From: Prevotella sp. UBA2444
Lineage (GTDB): Bacteria; Bacteroidota; Bacteroidia; Bacteroidales; Bacteroidaceae
NCBI GenBank assembly: GCA_002342665.1
Contig: DDQK01000039.1
Location: forward strand, 4,437-68,436
Direction: 5' to 3'
Length of the DNA stretch: 64,000 bases
In this document: piece by piece, positions 16,568 to 24,533 of the stretch
Layout of the letters: the number at the start of each line of letters is the position of its first letter
How positions within the stretch are numbered: position 1 is the first letter of the stretch
Notes under the pieces: generated by a model
Told to the model about the DNA's origin: nothing
What the model saw: only the letters and a program-made list of their open reading frames with translations
The model's database searches: none
Translations under genes and position numbers: made by a program

Positions 16568-16593
16568 AATAAGAAAATTTCGTGCAAATATAC

Positions 16594-16635
16594 AAAATAA
16601 TTTATAATTCATCATTCAAAATTCATAATTATTTT
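16594..16635. repeat. AT-rich ATAATTCAT-type repeat abutting a promoter
   Basis: AATAATTTATAATTCATCATTCAAAATTCATAATTATTT directly before the TATCTTTG promoter element. Near-identical blocks lie at 22221-22262 and 34790-34831, in each case directly before a TAnnTTTGCA sequence. Confidence 0.8.
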
Positions 16636-16636
16636 G

Positions 16637-16644
16637 TATCTTTG
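16637..16644 (+). promoter_or_regulatory. -7 element of the DUF308 gene
   Basis: TATCTTTG followed by CA, 28 bases before the ATG and directly after the AT-rich repeat block. Confidence 0.65.
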
Positions 16645-16671
16645 CAGCATCACGTAAGAAAAAACAAGAAT

Positions 16672-17379
16672 ATGAAGATACTACAAAGTTCAGTTTTCCG
16701 AGCCATCAGTGCCCTTGCCATCGGTATTCTGTTGATCAAGTACCCCGACCACACCGTGACGTGGATCACCGTAGCCATCGGCTGTCTTTTTCTGTTGTCG
16801 GGCATTATCTCGCTGGTGGTCTACTACCATGCCACGCGTAAGGTGGGCGAGTACGAGATAACTGATGCAGCAGGTCAGGTGGTGACGAGTACTGAGAAGC
16901 CCACCTTCCCCATCGTGGGTGTGGGAAGTCTGATTCTGGGACTGTTGCTGGCCCTGACACCCACCGTATTTGTGAAGGGTCTGATGTACGTGATCGGCTT
17001 CATCCTCGTGCTGGGTGCCATCAACCAGTATATGAACCTGCTCAATGCCCGTCGTTTCGGCAAGGTAGGCTTCGGGTACTGGATTTTCCCGAGTATCATC
17101 CTGTTGACAGGTCTCTATGTGATCATCAGGCCCCTGGAGCCAGCCGAGATGGCGATGATGATACTGGGTTGGTGTACGCTGCTCTATGGCGTGACAGAGC
17201 TGATCAACTCGATGAAGATCCACTCCGAGAAGCGCAAGGCCGCCCAGCGGGAAGAAATACCCGTGGCCGAGGAGGTCATCGAAGAGAAAACGGTTATCGA
17301 GGCTGAGACTGTCAGCGATACTGAGACTGTCAGCGAGGAGAAGACTGTCAGTGAGGCTGAGAAGCCATTTCTTCCTTGA
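16672..17379 (+). CDS. DUF308 (HdeD-like) membrane protein with acidic repeat tail
   Basis: 235 residues with six hydrophobic helices in three pairs (starting ISALAIGILLIKYP, TWITVAIGCLFLLSGIISLVV, IVGVGSLILGLLLALTP and so on), the pattern of DUF308/HdeD inner-membrane proteins. HdeD is linked to acid resistance in Escherichia coli; function here is not established. After about residue 185 a charged tail carries repeats of the type ETVSE/KTVSE, encoded by near-identical GAGACTGTCAG units. The last 32 bases overlap the convergent uridine kinase gene, so the tail may be a later extension. Confidence 0.8.
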   Translation: MKILQSSVFRAISALAIGILLIKYPDHTVTWITVAIGCLFLLSGIISLVVYYHATRKVGEYEITDAAGQVVTSTEKPTFPIVGVGSLILGLLLALTPTVFVKGLMYVIGFILVLGAINQYMNLLNARRFGKVGFGYWIFPSIILLTGLYVIIRPLEPAEMAMMILGWCTLLYGVTELINSMKIHSEKRKAAQREEIPVAEEVIEEKTVIEAETVSDTETVSEEKTVSEAEKPFLP

Positions 17380-17989
17380 CCTCCCGTGAGAAGCCCTCGA
17401 TGTAAGTCTTAAGGATGTTGATGCCGGTCTTGTTCTCCCTTCCCCAGGGGATGATGAGGTCGGCAAACTTCTTGGTGGGTTCGATGAACTGCTCGTGCAT
17501 GGGTTTGACATCGTTCTCATAGTGGTCGAGCACCATCTCTACCGTACGTCCTCTTTCTACCACGTCGCGCCGGATATTCCTGATGAGACGCACATCGCTA
17601 TCCGTATCCACAAAGAGCTTCAGGTCCATCATGTCGCGCAGCTTCTTGTAGTGCAGTGTCATGATTCCCTCGAGGATGATGACCGGCTTTGGGTCGACAT
17701 GAATCGTCTCAGGCAACCGATTGGAGAGTACATACGAATAGGTAGGCTGTTCGATAGGTTCCCCATTCTTGAGTTTCTTGATTTGTTCCGAGAGAAGTTT
17801 CCAGTCGAAGGCATCGGGATGGTCGAAGTTGATAGCCTTCCTTTCCTCGTCGGTAAGATCAGAGGTATCGTTGTAGTAGGAGTCGAGAGGTATGACTGCG
17901 AAGCAATGAGGGGGCAGCGCCTTGGCAATTCGCTTGACGACGGTGGTCTTGCCAGAACCGGATCCGCCAGCTATTCCGATAATAATCAT
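17348..17989 (-). CDS. udk: Uridine kinase
   Basis: Phosphorylates uridine and cytidine in pyrimidine salvage. The 213-residue cytosolic protein has the P-loop GIAGGSGSGKTTVV at the N-terminus, the base/ribose-binding IPLDSYYND, NFDHPDAFDW, and the lid region IRRDVVERGRTVEMVLDHYE. Length and motifs are typical. The start is the ATG at 17989; a TTG two codons upstream is also in frame. The 3' end overlaps the DUF308 gene tail-to-tail, and the secreted endonuclease-like gene lies just upstream on the same strand. Confidence 0.93.
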   Translation of the reverse strand: MIIIGIAGGSGSGKTTVVKRIAKALPPHCFAVIPLDSYYNDTSDLTDEERKAINFDHPDAFDWKLLSEQIKKLKNGEPIEQPTYSYVLSNRLPETIHVDPKPVIILEGIMTLHYKKLRDMMDLKLFVDTDSDVRLIRNIRRDVVERGRTVEMVLDHYENDVKPMHEQFIEPTKKFADLIIPWGRENKTGINILKTYIEGFSREVKEEMASQPH

Positions 17990-18024
17990 ATTCAATAACC
18001 GTTAAACAATAAACAAAAACCGAT

Positions 18025-19077
18025 CTACTTTTGGGCCTTGATGAGATAGACGACAGTGGGCAGATGGTCGCTATAGCCATTGAGCCACTGGCCTCCACCA
18101 TGGGTGCGGAGAGGCGTGCCCTTGTAGGGGCCCTCCTGCTGGAAGAGGTAGTCACGCCGGAATATCTGATGTGAGAAGAGCTTCAGCGACTTATAGTCGT
18201 GCTGTTCCCGGCGGTTGAGCAGAGACGGCGAGAGGATGATCTGGTCGAAGAGATTCCATGCCCCCTTGTAAGAGAGGGTGCCAGTGCCCGAAGCCAGAAC
18301 ATCCCACCAGGGGTTGTACATATCGCCATCAGAGACCTCGCTGATCTTACGCTTTGCCCCGAGGCACTGAGCCATCGACCGGTCATGAGGATCATCGTTC
18401 ATATCGCCCATCACAATCAGTTTGACGGCAGGATCGTCAGCAATCAGCGAGTCCTTCACCGCCTTGAGCTGTGTAGCCCCTTCTTCGCGATAGAAGGATG
18501 TGGAGCCCCTGGAAGGCAGATGGCAGACGATGACGGTGACATGCTCACCGGCCATGGTACCACTGACCACAAAGAATCCCCTCGTGGCACGCAGGGAATC
18601 CTGTGGGAGTCTATAAATATAAGGTACGAGACGCGTGTCGCGCACTGAGAAGAGCGAGGGGTTGTAGAGCAGGGCACAGTCGATGCCGCGCTGGTCGAGA
18701 CCTTCCTCGTGAACGAAATTGTATCCACGGGCCTTCAGGGGCTCTTCAGCGCACAGATCCGAGAGGCACCGGCTATTCTCCACCTCGGCCACTCCGATGA
18801 CCGCACAGCCGATTTTAGGCAGTTTGTCGGTGCCCATTTCAGAGAGGACTCGGGCGAGGTTATGCAACTTATTGGTATATTTCACGCCGGTCCACTTGAA
18901 GGTGCCGTCGGGGAGGAACTCATAGTCGTTCTTGCCATTGTCGTGGCATGTGTCGAAGAGGTTCTCAAGATTATAGAATCCCACGCCATAGACAGCAAAT
19001 TTCTTCTGTCTGGCCCATGACACGCTAGTGCCAAGCAACAGGAAGACCGCCAGTAGCAATAATTCAATCTTTCTCAT
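18025..19077 (-). CDS. Secreted endonuclease/exonuclease/phosphatase family protein
   Basis: 350 residues with a signal peptide ([22 protein letters not shown]). The EEP-fold motifs are visible: [18 protein letters not shown] with the metal-binding Glu, [18 protein letters not shown], and the C-terminal SDHLPTVV with the catalytic Asp-His. Family members cleave phosphodiesters in DNA, RNA or lipids; the exported location suggests nucleic acid or lipid breakdown outside the cytoplasm. It lies 35 bases ahead of udk in the same direction and may be co-transcribed with it. Confidence 0.83.
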   Translation of the reverse strand: MRKIELLLLAVFLLLGTSVSWARQKKFAVYGVGFYNLENLFDTCHDNGKNDYEFLPDGTFKWTGVKYTNKLHNLARVLSEMGTDKLPKIGCAVIGVAEVENSRCLSDLCAEEPLKARGYNFVHEEGLDQRGIDCALLYNPSLFSVRDTRLVPYIYRLPQDSLRATRGFFVVSGTMAGEHVTVIVCHLPSRGSTSFYREEGATQLKAVKDSLIADDPAVKLIVMGDMNDDPHDRSMAQCLGAKRKISEVSDGDMYNPWWDVLASGTGTLSYKGAWNLFDQIILSPSLLNRREQHDYKSLKLFSHQIFRRDYLFQQEGPYKGTPLRTHGGGQWLNGYSDHLPTVVYLIKAQK

Positions 19078-19156
19078 TCGTCATTGGATTTATGGATGCA
19101 AAGATACAACAAATAATTCATAACAGCAACCAAAAGAAAGAAAAAAGCGAGAAAAG

Positions 19157-19188
19157 TTTGTGTAATCCGAAAAATATTCGTACCTTTG
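19157..19188 (+). promoter_or_regulatory. rpmE2 promoter
   Basis: TTTG 19157-19160, 20 bases, TACCTTTG 19181-19188, then CA: a textbook Bacteroidota promoter. Confidence 0.85.
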
Positions 19189-19238
19189 CACCCGCTTTAT
19201 GCGAAAATTACATTTCAAACATTAATATTAAACTCAAA

Positions 19239-19493
19239 ATGAAAAAAGGAATTCATCCAGAAAACTATCGCCCCGTCGTGTTCAGAGACATGTCCAACGG
19301 CGATATGTTCCTTTCGAGGTCTACTGCGAAGACGAATGACACAGTGGAGTTCGAAGGCGAGACTTACCCGGTGGTAAAAGTAGAAATCTCCAGCAGCTCT
19401 CACCCCTTCTACACAGGTAAGAGCAAGCTTGTCGACACCGCAGGACGCGTTGATAAGTTCATGAGCCGCTACGGTAAGGCTGCGAAGAAGTAA
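19239..19493 (+). CDS. rpmE2: 50S ribosomal protein L31 type B
   Basis: An 84-residue ribosomal protein. [19 protein letters not shown] at the start, FLSRSTA in the middle and [23 protein letters not shown] at the end are diagnostic of L31. The zinc-binding CxxC pair of type A is missing, so it is the zinc-independent type B. The frame is open from 19092, but the ATG at 19239 follows the promoter at a normal distance and gives the standard N-terminus. Single-gene unit with its own terminator. Confidence 0.95.
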   Translation: MKKGIHPENYRPVVFRDMSNGDMFLSRSTAKTNDTVEFEGETYPVVKVEISSSSHPFYTGKSKLVDTAGRVDKFMSRYGKAAKK

Positions 19494-19515
19494 GAGATAC
19501 ATCGCAATCAAGATT

Positions 19516-19561
19516 TAAAAGTGCGTTGATGGTAGTTGCATATGCCATGAGCGCACTTTTT
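19516..19561 (+). terminator. rpmE2 terminator
   Basis: AAAAGTGCG and CGCACTTTTT arms enclose a loop of about 25 bases and end in a T run. Confidence 0.75.
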
Positions 19562-19666
19562 GATTTTGGCAGCTTTAAAACAAATATTTTGGAACAATTA
19601 TTTGGAGATGCGGAATAAAATGCGTATCTTTGTCGCCACAATCTTACACATTTATTAAAATAGGAA

Positions 19667-20218
19667 ATGAGAACCGTTTATGAATTCTCTGTCAAGGACA
19701 GAAAAGGCAAGGACGTATCCCTGAAGGAATACGCCAATGAGGTGTTGCTGATTGTCAATACGGCAACTAAGTGTGGTTTCACCCCGCAATACGACGAGCT
19801 GGAGGCCCTCTACAAGAAGTACCACAGCCAGGGTTTCGAGATCCTCGACTTCCCCTGTAACCAGTTCGGTCAGCAGGCTCCCGGCACTGACGAGTCGATC
19901 CACGAGTTCTGCAAGCTCAACTTCGGTACAGACTTCCCCCGCTTCAAGAAGGTGAAGGTGAATGGTGAGGATGCCGACCCCCTGTTCAAGTTCCTGCAGG
20001 AGCAGAAGGGCTTTGCCGGCTGGGACCCCGAGCATGAGCTGAGCGCCCTGTTGGACGATATGCTCTCGAAGGCCGATCCGGACTACAAGCAGAAGCCGGA
20101 TATCAAGTGGAACTTCACCAAGTTCCTCATCAACAAGAAGGGCCAGGTGATTGCCCGCTTCGAGCCCACAGAGAAAATGGAGCATATCGAGAAGCAAATA
20201 GAGGAACTGCTGAAGTAG
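19667..20218 (+). CDS. Glutathione peroxidase-family thiol peroxidase
   Basis: 183 residues, cytoplasmic, no signal peptide. NTATKCGFTPQY holds the peroxidatic Cys36; FPCNQFGQQAPGT holds the Gln and a second Cys; IKWNFTKFL supplies the Trp and Asn of the catalytic tetrad. It uses Cys, not selenocysteine, and most bacterial members take electrons from thioredoxin rather than glutathione (family knowledge). It reduces H2O2 and organic peroxides. Single-gene unit, with TATCTTTG near 19625 as probable -7 element and a strong terminator behind it. Confidence 0.92.
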   Translation: MRTVYEFSVKDRKGKDVSLKEYANEVLLIVNTATKCGFTPQYDELEALYKKYHSQGFEILDFPCNQFGQQAPGTDESIHEFCKLNFGTDFPRFKKVKVNGEDADPLFKFLQEQKGFAGWDPEHELSALLDDMLSKADPDYKQKPDIKWNFTKFLINKKGQVIARFEPTEKMEHIEKQIEELLK

Positions 20219-20247
20219 ACATTGCAGTATACTGGTTACAGAATAGA

Positions 20248-20275
20248 AAAAGGCTCGTTTCACAACGAGCCTTTT
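20248..20275 (+). terminator. Terminator after the glutathione peroxidase gene
   Basis: Twelve-bp perfect stem AAAAGGCTCGTT / AACGAGCCTTTT with a 4-base loop. Confidence 0.9.
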
Positions 20276-20524
20276 CCTTTAAAAACTAAATTAATCAACC
20301 ATAAACCTTAACCATTAAAAATCTTTCAGCGGCAAAGGTACTGCAAAAAAAAGAAAGTGAGGTCGAGTATCTATTATTTGAGGTTTAAAATGCGTTATTT
20401 AACGGATTTTCGACCTAAAATCACGGATTTTCTACCTTTTTTGCCCTAAAAACACGATTTTCTCCTAAAAAAGATGGTTAATTCGCACATTTTTTCTACC
20501 TTTGCAGCACTAAAAACCTACGAT
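20276..20524. other. Gene-free stretch before the hybrid regulator
   Basis: AT-rich, no open frame of note. It contains short direct repeats of the type ACGGATTTTCgACCTaaAAT / ACGGATTTTCTACCTTTTTT around 20400-20440, and ends with the -7 element TACCTTTG at 20497-20504, 21 bases before the regulator's ATG. Confidence 0.55.
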
Positions 20525-22204
20525 ATGAATACCCAGACCATTCTGATTGCGGCCATTATCGCGATTATCATCGCAGCTTTCTTCCTCGGAAGAGAGGTTT
20601 ACAGGCGGAATATACGCGTCAGGCAGCGACTGAAGATGGGACAAATATTCACCGATATCACCCACGACCTGCTCACCCCCCTCACCGTCATCTCTGCCTC
20701 TGTTGACCAGTTGCGGGAAGAAGCGCCCAAGTACGCCATGGAGTACGACATGATGCACCTGAACATCCAACGAATGGTGAGATTGCTGCAGCAGATACTG
20801 GAGACCAGCAAGTCGCAGGCCGGAGAACTGAAACTGTTGGTATCTCAGGGCGACGTGATGCAGTACATCCACGACACCGCCCTCTGTATGAAGCCTCTGA
20901 TGGACAAGAAGCATCTGCAGTTCACCATCAGTTGTGAGCCAGAAAGCATGATGGGCTGGATAGATACCGACAAACTGGACAAGATCATCTACAACCTGCT
21001 GTCGAACTCAGCTAAGTACACCACCGAAGGGAAGGTATCTCTCGAAGTACGCACCAGTCGCAAGTACGACACTATATATATAAAGGTACGCGACACAGGG
21101 TGCGGTATCCCCAAGGACAAGATGAAGAACCTCTTCCAGCGTTTCTACGATGGCGAGTACCGCAGGTACAGGACTTTCGGTACCGGACTGGGGCTTGCAC
21201 TGACCCACGACCTGGTTTATCTGCACAAAGGCACCATCAGTTGTGAGAGCGAAGAAGGCGTAGGCACCACGTTCAGCATCAAACTCCCCATCACCAAGGA
21301 AGCCTTCAAGCCAGAACAGATAGACGAAGAGCACAAGATCGACTTCAGCACCCCGAGCAATGCCGTGAGCGACTTCATCACCATCATCCCCAATATCAAT
21401 GAAGAGATACTCGACACAAGGCAGAACGAAGACGACGAAGCCTACCGCATCCTGATAGTGGAAGACAATCTGGAACTGCTGATGCTGATGCGCCACGTGC
21501 TGAGTGCCCATTACCACGTGCTGATAGCCAAGAACGGCCAGGAGGCCCTCGACATCGTACACAAGACCCCGCTGGACCTGATCGTCTCCGACGTGATGAT
21601 GCCAGAGATGGACGGACTGGAGCTGACAACGGCCCTGAAGGAAGACACCAGCTACAGTCACCTGCCTATCATCCTACTGACAGCCAGGACTCAGGAAGAA
21701 GACCAGCAGGAAGCCCTTCGCATCGGAGCCGACGACTATCTGACCAAGCCCTTCCGCTTGAGTGACCTCAGGCTGCGCATCGACAATATCATCGAGAACC
21801 GCAGGCGCCTGTTGCAAGACTATCCCAAGCCAGGCGAAGGAGGACAGGAGAAGCCGCTGACGCCAGAGGAGGAGTTCCTGAAAAAAGCTACCGAATGCCT
21901 GGAAGCCCACATGAGCGACCCCACCTATGACCGAGAGACCTTTGCCTCCGACATGGGAGCCAGTCCGTCGACCCTCTACAACAAGCTGCGAACCATCACA
22001 GGCATGAACGTGAGCAGTTTCATCCGCGACGTGAGGATGAAAGAAGCACGCCGCCTGGCAGAGCAAGACCCCAGCCAGCGCATCAGCGACCTGGCCTACA
22101 AGGTAGGCTTCCAGGACCCGAAGTATTTCTCCACCTGCTTCAAGAAGCACTTCGGCATGCAACCCAAGGAGTTTATGGACAGTTTACAGACAAAAAACAG
22201 CTAA
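20525..22204 (+). CDS. Short hybrid two-component regulator (His kinase-receiver-AraC) without periplasmic sensor
   Basis: 559 residues. One N-terminal transmembrane helix (ILIAAIIAIIIAAFFLG, about 5-21), then HisKA with FTDITHDLLTPLTVI (H-box His about 47), the ATPase with NLLSNSAKYT, DTGCGIP and GTGLGLAL, a receiver with ILIVEDN and phospho-Asp in IVSDVMMPEMDG and the Lys of YLTKPF, and a C-terminal AraC-type HTH (TFASDMGASPSTLYNKL ... ISDLAYKVGFQDPKYFSTCFKKHF). Bacteroidota HTCS proteins normally carry a large periplasmic propeller (about 1300 residues in total); here it is missing. It may sense through the membrane or the cytoplasm. No sugar-use genes are adjacent, so the target is unknown. 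Confidence 0.9.
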   Translation: MNTQTILIAAIIAIIIAAFFLGREVYRRNIRVRQRLKMGQIFTDITHDLLTPLTVISASVDQLREEAPKYAMEYDMMHLNIQRMVRLLQQILETSKSQAGELKLLVSQGDVMQYIHDTALCMKPLMDKKHLQFTISCEPESMMGWIDTDKLDKIIYNLLSNSAKYTTEGKVSLEVRTSRKYDTIYIKVRDTGCGIPKDKMKNLFQRFYDGEYRRYRTFGTGLGLALTHDLVYLHKGTISCESEEGVGTTFSIKLPITKEAFKPEQIDEEHKIDFSTPSNAVSDFITIIPNINEEILDTRQNEDDEAYRILIVEDNLELLMLMRHVLSAHYHVLIAKNGQEALDIVHKTPLDLIVSDVMMPEMDGLELTTALKEDTSYSHLPIILLTARTQEEDQQEALRIGADDYLTKPFRLSDLRLRIDNIIENRRRLLQDYPKPGEGGQEKPLTPEEEFLKKATECLEAHMSDPTYDRETFASDMGASPSTLYNKLRTITGMNVSSFIRDVRMKEARRLAEQDPSQRISDLAYKVGFQDPKYFSTCFKKHFGMQPKEFMDSLQTKNS

Positions 22205-22220
22205 TTTGTCACGGAGGCGG

Positions 22221-22262
22221 AAAATAATTCATCATTCATCACTCATAATTCACAATTATTTA
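22221..22262. repeat. AT-rich ATAATTCAT-type repeat abutting a promoter
   Basis: AATAATTCATCATTCATCACTCATAATTCACAATTATTT, ending at the TACCTTTG element (22264-22271) of trpB2. Same family as 16594-16635 and 34790-34831. Confidence 0.8.
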
Positions 22263-22263
22263 G

Positions 22264-22271
22264 TACCTTTG
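22264..22271 (+). promoter_or_regulatory. -7 element of trpB2
   Basis: TACCTTTG followed by CA, 33 bases before the ATG at 22305. Confidence 0.65.
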
Positions 22272-22304
22272 CAGCGGATATTACCAATCCAAAACTTATT
22301 TATT

Positions 22305-23666
22305 ATGGCTAAACAGAAAAAATTCATCCTTCAAGAGAGTGAGATTCCTACACAGTGGTATAACATCCAGGCAGACATGCCCAACAAGCCCATGCCCCCC
22401 ATCCACCCGGCTACCAAGCAGCCCCTGGGTGTAGACGACCTGGCACACATCTTCCCCCGCGAGTGCTGCGTGCAGGAGTTGGATACAGAGCACCGATGGA
22501 TCGACATCCCCGAGGATGTGCTCGAGAAATACAAGTACTACCGTTCTACCCCGCTGGTGCGTGCCTATGCACTGGAAGAGGCCCTTGGCACCCCCGCACA
22601 TATCTACTTCAAGAATGAGAGCACCAACCCGCTGGGCTCACACAAGATCAACTCCGCCCTGCCCCAGTGCTACTATGCCAAGCAGGAGGGAACCACGAAT
22701 GTGACCACCGAGACTGGTGCTGGCCAGTGGGGAGCAGCCCTGAGCTATGCCGCCAAGATCTACGGTCTGGACTGTGCCGTCTATCAGGTGAAGATCACGA
22801 TGCAGCAGAAGCCCTATCGCTCCAGCATCATGCGTACCTTCGGAGCTGTCGTCACAGGTTCTCCCTCAATGTCTACCCGTGCCGGAAAGGATATCCTCAC
22901 CAAGGATCCCACCCACTCCGGTTCTCTGGGCACAGCCATCTCCGAGGCCGTAGAGCTGGCCACCACCACCCCGAACTGTAAGTACACCCTGGGTTCCGTG
23001 CTGAACCATGTAGGCCTGCACCAGACCATCATCGGTCTGGAGGCTGAGAAGCAGATGGCAATGGCAGGAGAATATCCCGACATCGTGATTGGCTGCTTCG
23101 GCGGCGGTTCCAACTTCGGAGGCATCTCCTTCCCCTTCATGCGCCACAACCTCTTGGACGGCAAGACCACGGAATTCATTGCCGCAGAGCCCGACAGCTG
23201 CCCCAAGCTCACCCGCGGACAGTTCCGCTACGACTTCGGTGACGAGGCAGGCTACACTCCCCTGCTGCCGATGTACACCCTGGGCCACAACTTCAAGCCC
23301 TCCAACATCCACGCTGGCGGTCTCCGCTACCATGGAGCAGGCATGATCATCAGTCAGCTAATCAAGGACGGACTGATGCACGGTGTGGACATCCCCCAGT
23401 TGGAGACCTTCGAGGCAGGTATGCTCTTCGCCCGTACCGAGGGCATCATCCCCGCCCCGGAGAGCACCCACGCCATCGCTGCAACCATCCGTGAGGCCAA
23501 GAAGTGCAAGGAGACAGGCGAGGAGAAGGTCATCCTGTTCAACCTCTCCGGCCACGGACTCATCGACATGCCTTCGTACGAGGCCTTCATCAAGGGCGAC
23601 CTGCAGAACTACACCGTCACCGACGAGATGATCGCAGCGAACCTCGCAGAGCTCGACAAACAGTAA
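22305..23666 (+). CDS. trpB2: Tryptophan synthase beta-like protein, TrpB2 class
   Basis: 453-residue PLP enzyme that joins indole and serine. ESTNPLGSHKINSAL holds the PLP lysine (Lys114). TETGAGQWGAALSYAA and CFGGGSNFGG (phosphate loop) match the TrpB2 class, which is longer than ordinary TrpB, has an N-terminal extension (here through residue about 75) and lacks the usual alpha-subunit contact region. No trpA or other trp gene is nearby. TrpB2 is thought to salvage indole (family knowledge). The frame is open upstream through the AT-rich repeat; ATG 22305 follows the promoter. Confidence 0.92.
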   Translation: MAKQKKFILQESEIPTQWYNIQADMPNKPMPPIHPATKQPLGVDDLAHIFPRECCVQELDTEHRWIDIPEDVLEKYKYYRSTPLVRAYALEEALGTPAHIYFKNESTNPLGSHKINSALPQCYYAKQEGTTNVTTETGAGQWGAALSYAAKIYGLDCAVYQVKITMQQKPYRSSIMRTFGAVVTGSPSMSTRAGKDILTKDPTHSGSLGTAISEAVELATTTPNCKYTLGSVLNHVGLHQTIIGLEAEKQMAMAGEYPDIVIGCFGGGSNFGGISFPFMRHNLLDGKTTEFIAAEPDSCPKLTRGQFRYDFGDEAGYTPLLPMYTLGHNFKPSNIHAGGLRYHGAGMIISQLIKDGLMHGVDIPQLETFEAGMLFARTEGIIPAPESTHAIAATIREAKKCKETGEEKVILFNLSGHGLIDMPSYEAFIKGDLQNYTVTDEMIAANLAELDKQ

Positions 23667-23685
23667 TTCGACTGATCATAACAGC

Positions 23686-23724
23686 AGAGAGGGCATGTTC
23701 AAAAAAACACGCCCTCTCTTTTTC
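23686..23724 (+). terminator. trpB2 terminator
   Basis: AGAGAGGGC / GCCCTCTCT arms (9 bp) around a 16-base A-rich loop, followed by TTTTT. Confidence 0.8.
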
Positions 23725-23777
23725 ATTCTTTCTGAGTTTTCATCTATAGAATTATTAAGAAAAGGAGTGATATGAAA

Positions 23778-23865
23778 CAGGTCCGGAGTTAAAGTAACTT
23801 TAAGCTGGGGCCAGGTCCGAAGTTAAAGTAACTTTAAGCTGGGGCCAGGTCCGAAGTTAAAGTAT
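23778..23865. repeat. 34-bp tandem repeat, 2.6 copies
   Basis: Copies start at 23778, 23812 and 23846 with CAGGTCCGAAGTTAAAGT; copy 1 differs by one base (CCGGAG) and the third copy is cut after about 20 bases. Each full unit contains the inverted arms TTAAAGT-A-ACTTTAA. It lies between two terminators in a 266-base gap with no gene. Confidence 0.95.
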
Positions 23866-23869
23866 GGGA

Positions 23870-23901
23870 CAAGAAAATCCCTCGGCAATGCGCCGAGGGA
23901 T
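23870..23901 (-). terminator. hsp20 terminator
   Basis: ATCCCTCGGC / GCCGAGGGAT, 10-bp perfect stem with a 5-base loop; on the minus strand it is followed by TTTTCTT. Confidence 0.85.
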
Positions 23902-23932
23902 CTCATTTATCAACACTCAAAAGACGATTAAC

Positions 23933-24358
23933 TTATGCGATATTGATCTGACGGGAGACCTTCACCTTCTCCTCGACGAGTTTCGGGAGCTCTACGGTGA
24001 GTACGCCGTGCTCAACCTTGGCAGAGATATCCTCCTTCTTCACGTCGTCAGGCAGGATCAGCGTCTGCTCGAACTTTGAGTAAGAGAACTCACGACGCAG
24101 GTAGCGGGTGTTCTTGTCCTCATCCTTCTTCTCGTTCTTCTGTTCCATCTTGATGATCAGGTTGCCCTCATCGTTGATGTGAACATTGAAGTCCTCCTTT
24201 TTCATGCCCGGTGCAGCAAGTTCTACAGTGTAGGCCTTGTCGCTTTCTTTCACATTGATAGCGGGAGCCGTACAATTGGCCTTCGGCATAAAGTCCGTAT
24301 CAAACAAATCATTGAACACACTGGGAATCCAACTGTTACTTCTCATTACTGGCATCAT
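23933..24358 (-). CDS. Small heat-shock protein, Hsp20/alpha-crystallin family
   Basis: A 141-residue ATP-independent chaperone that holds unfolding proteins. The alpha-crystallin core spans about residues 33-135: AYTVELAAPGMKKEDFNV, the strand with NLIIKMEQ, then the conserved end motif VEHGVLTVELPK. The N-terminal arm MRSNSWIPSVFNDLF is typical. The start is fixed by a perfect Shine-Dalgarno AGGAGGT (24372-24366) 7 bases upstream, which is rare for this phylum. It is a single-gene unit. No CIRCE-like or other heat-shock operator was recognised. Confidence 0.93.
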   Translation of the reverse strand: MMPVMRSNSWIPSVFNDLFDTDFMPKANCTAPAINVKESDKAYTVELAAPGMKKEDFNVHINDEGNLIIKMEQKNEKKDEDKNTRYLRREFSYSKFEQTLILPDDVKKEDISAKVEHGVLTVELPKLVEEKVKVSRQINIA

Positions 24359-24533
24359 AATCTTTACCTCCTAATTATATTTTTAATTTGTTCAACTTAA
24401 TATTCTATGAATTCAGCTCTGTCTAGGAGCATCGTTCACTAAACAAAAGGCAAATTATGTGCCAAAAATAAGCAATGGTTCAGACCACCCCACCCTTCGG
24501 CACCCATTCTAACTTAGAAGGGAAATATGTATG

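Noticed and set aside
16582-16671. N-terminal extension of the DUF308 protein, and likewise upstream extensions at 22206, 34809, 19092 and 41672
   Set aside because: They read through promoter elements and AT-rich repeats; the downstream ATGs give family-typical starts.
23778-23865. CRISPR or IS end
   Set aside because: The 34-bp copies are directly adjacent without spacers and no transposase is near.
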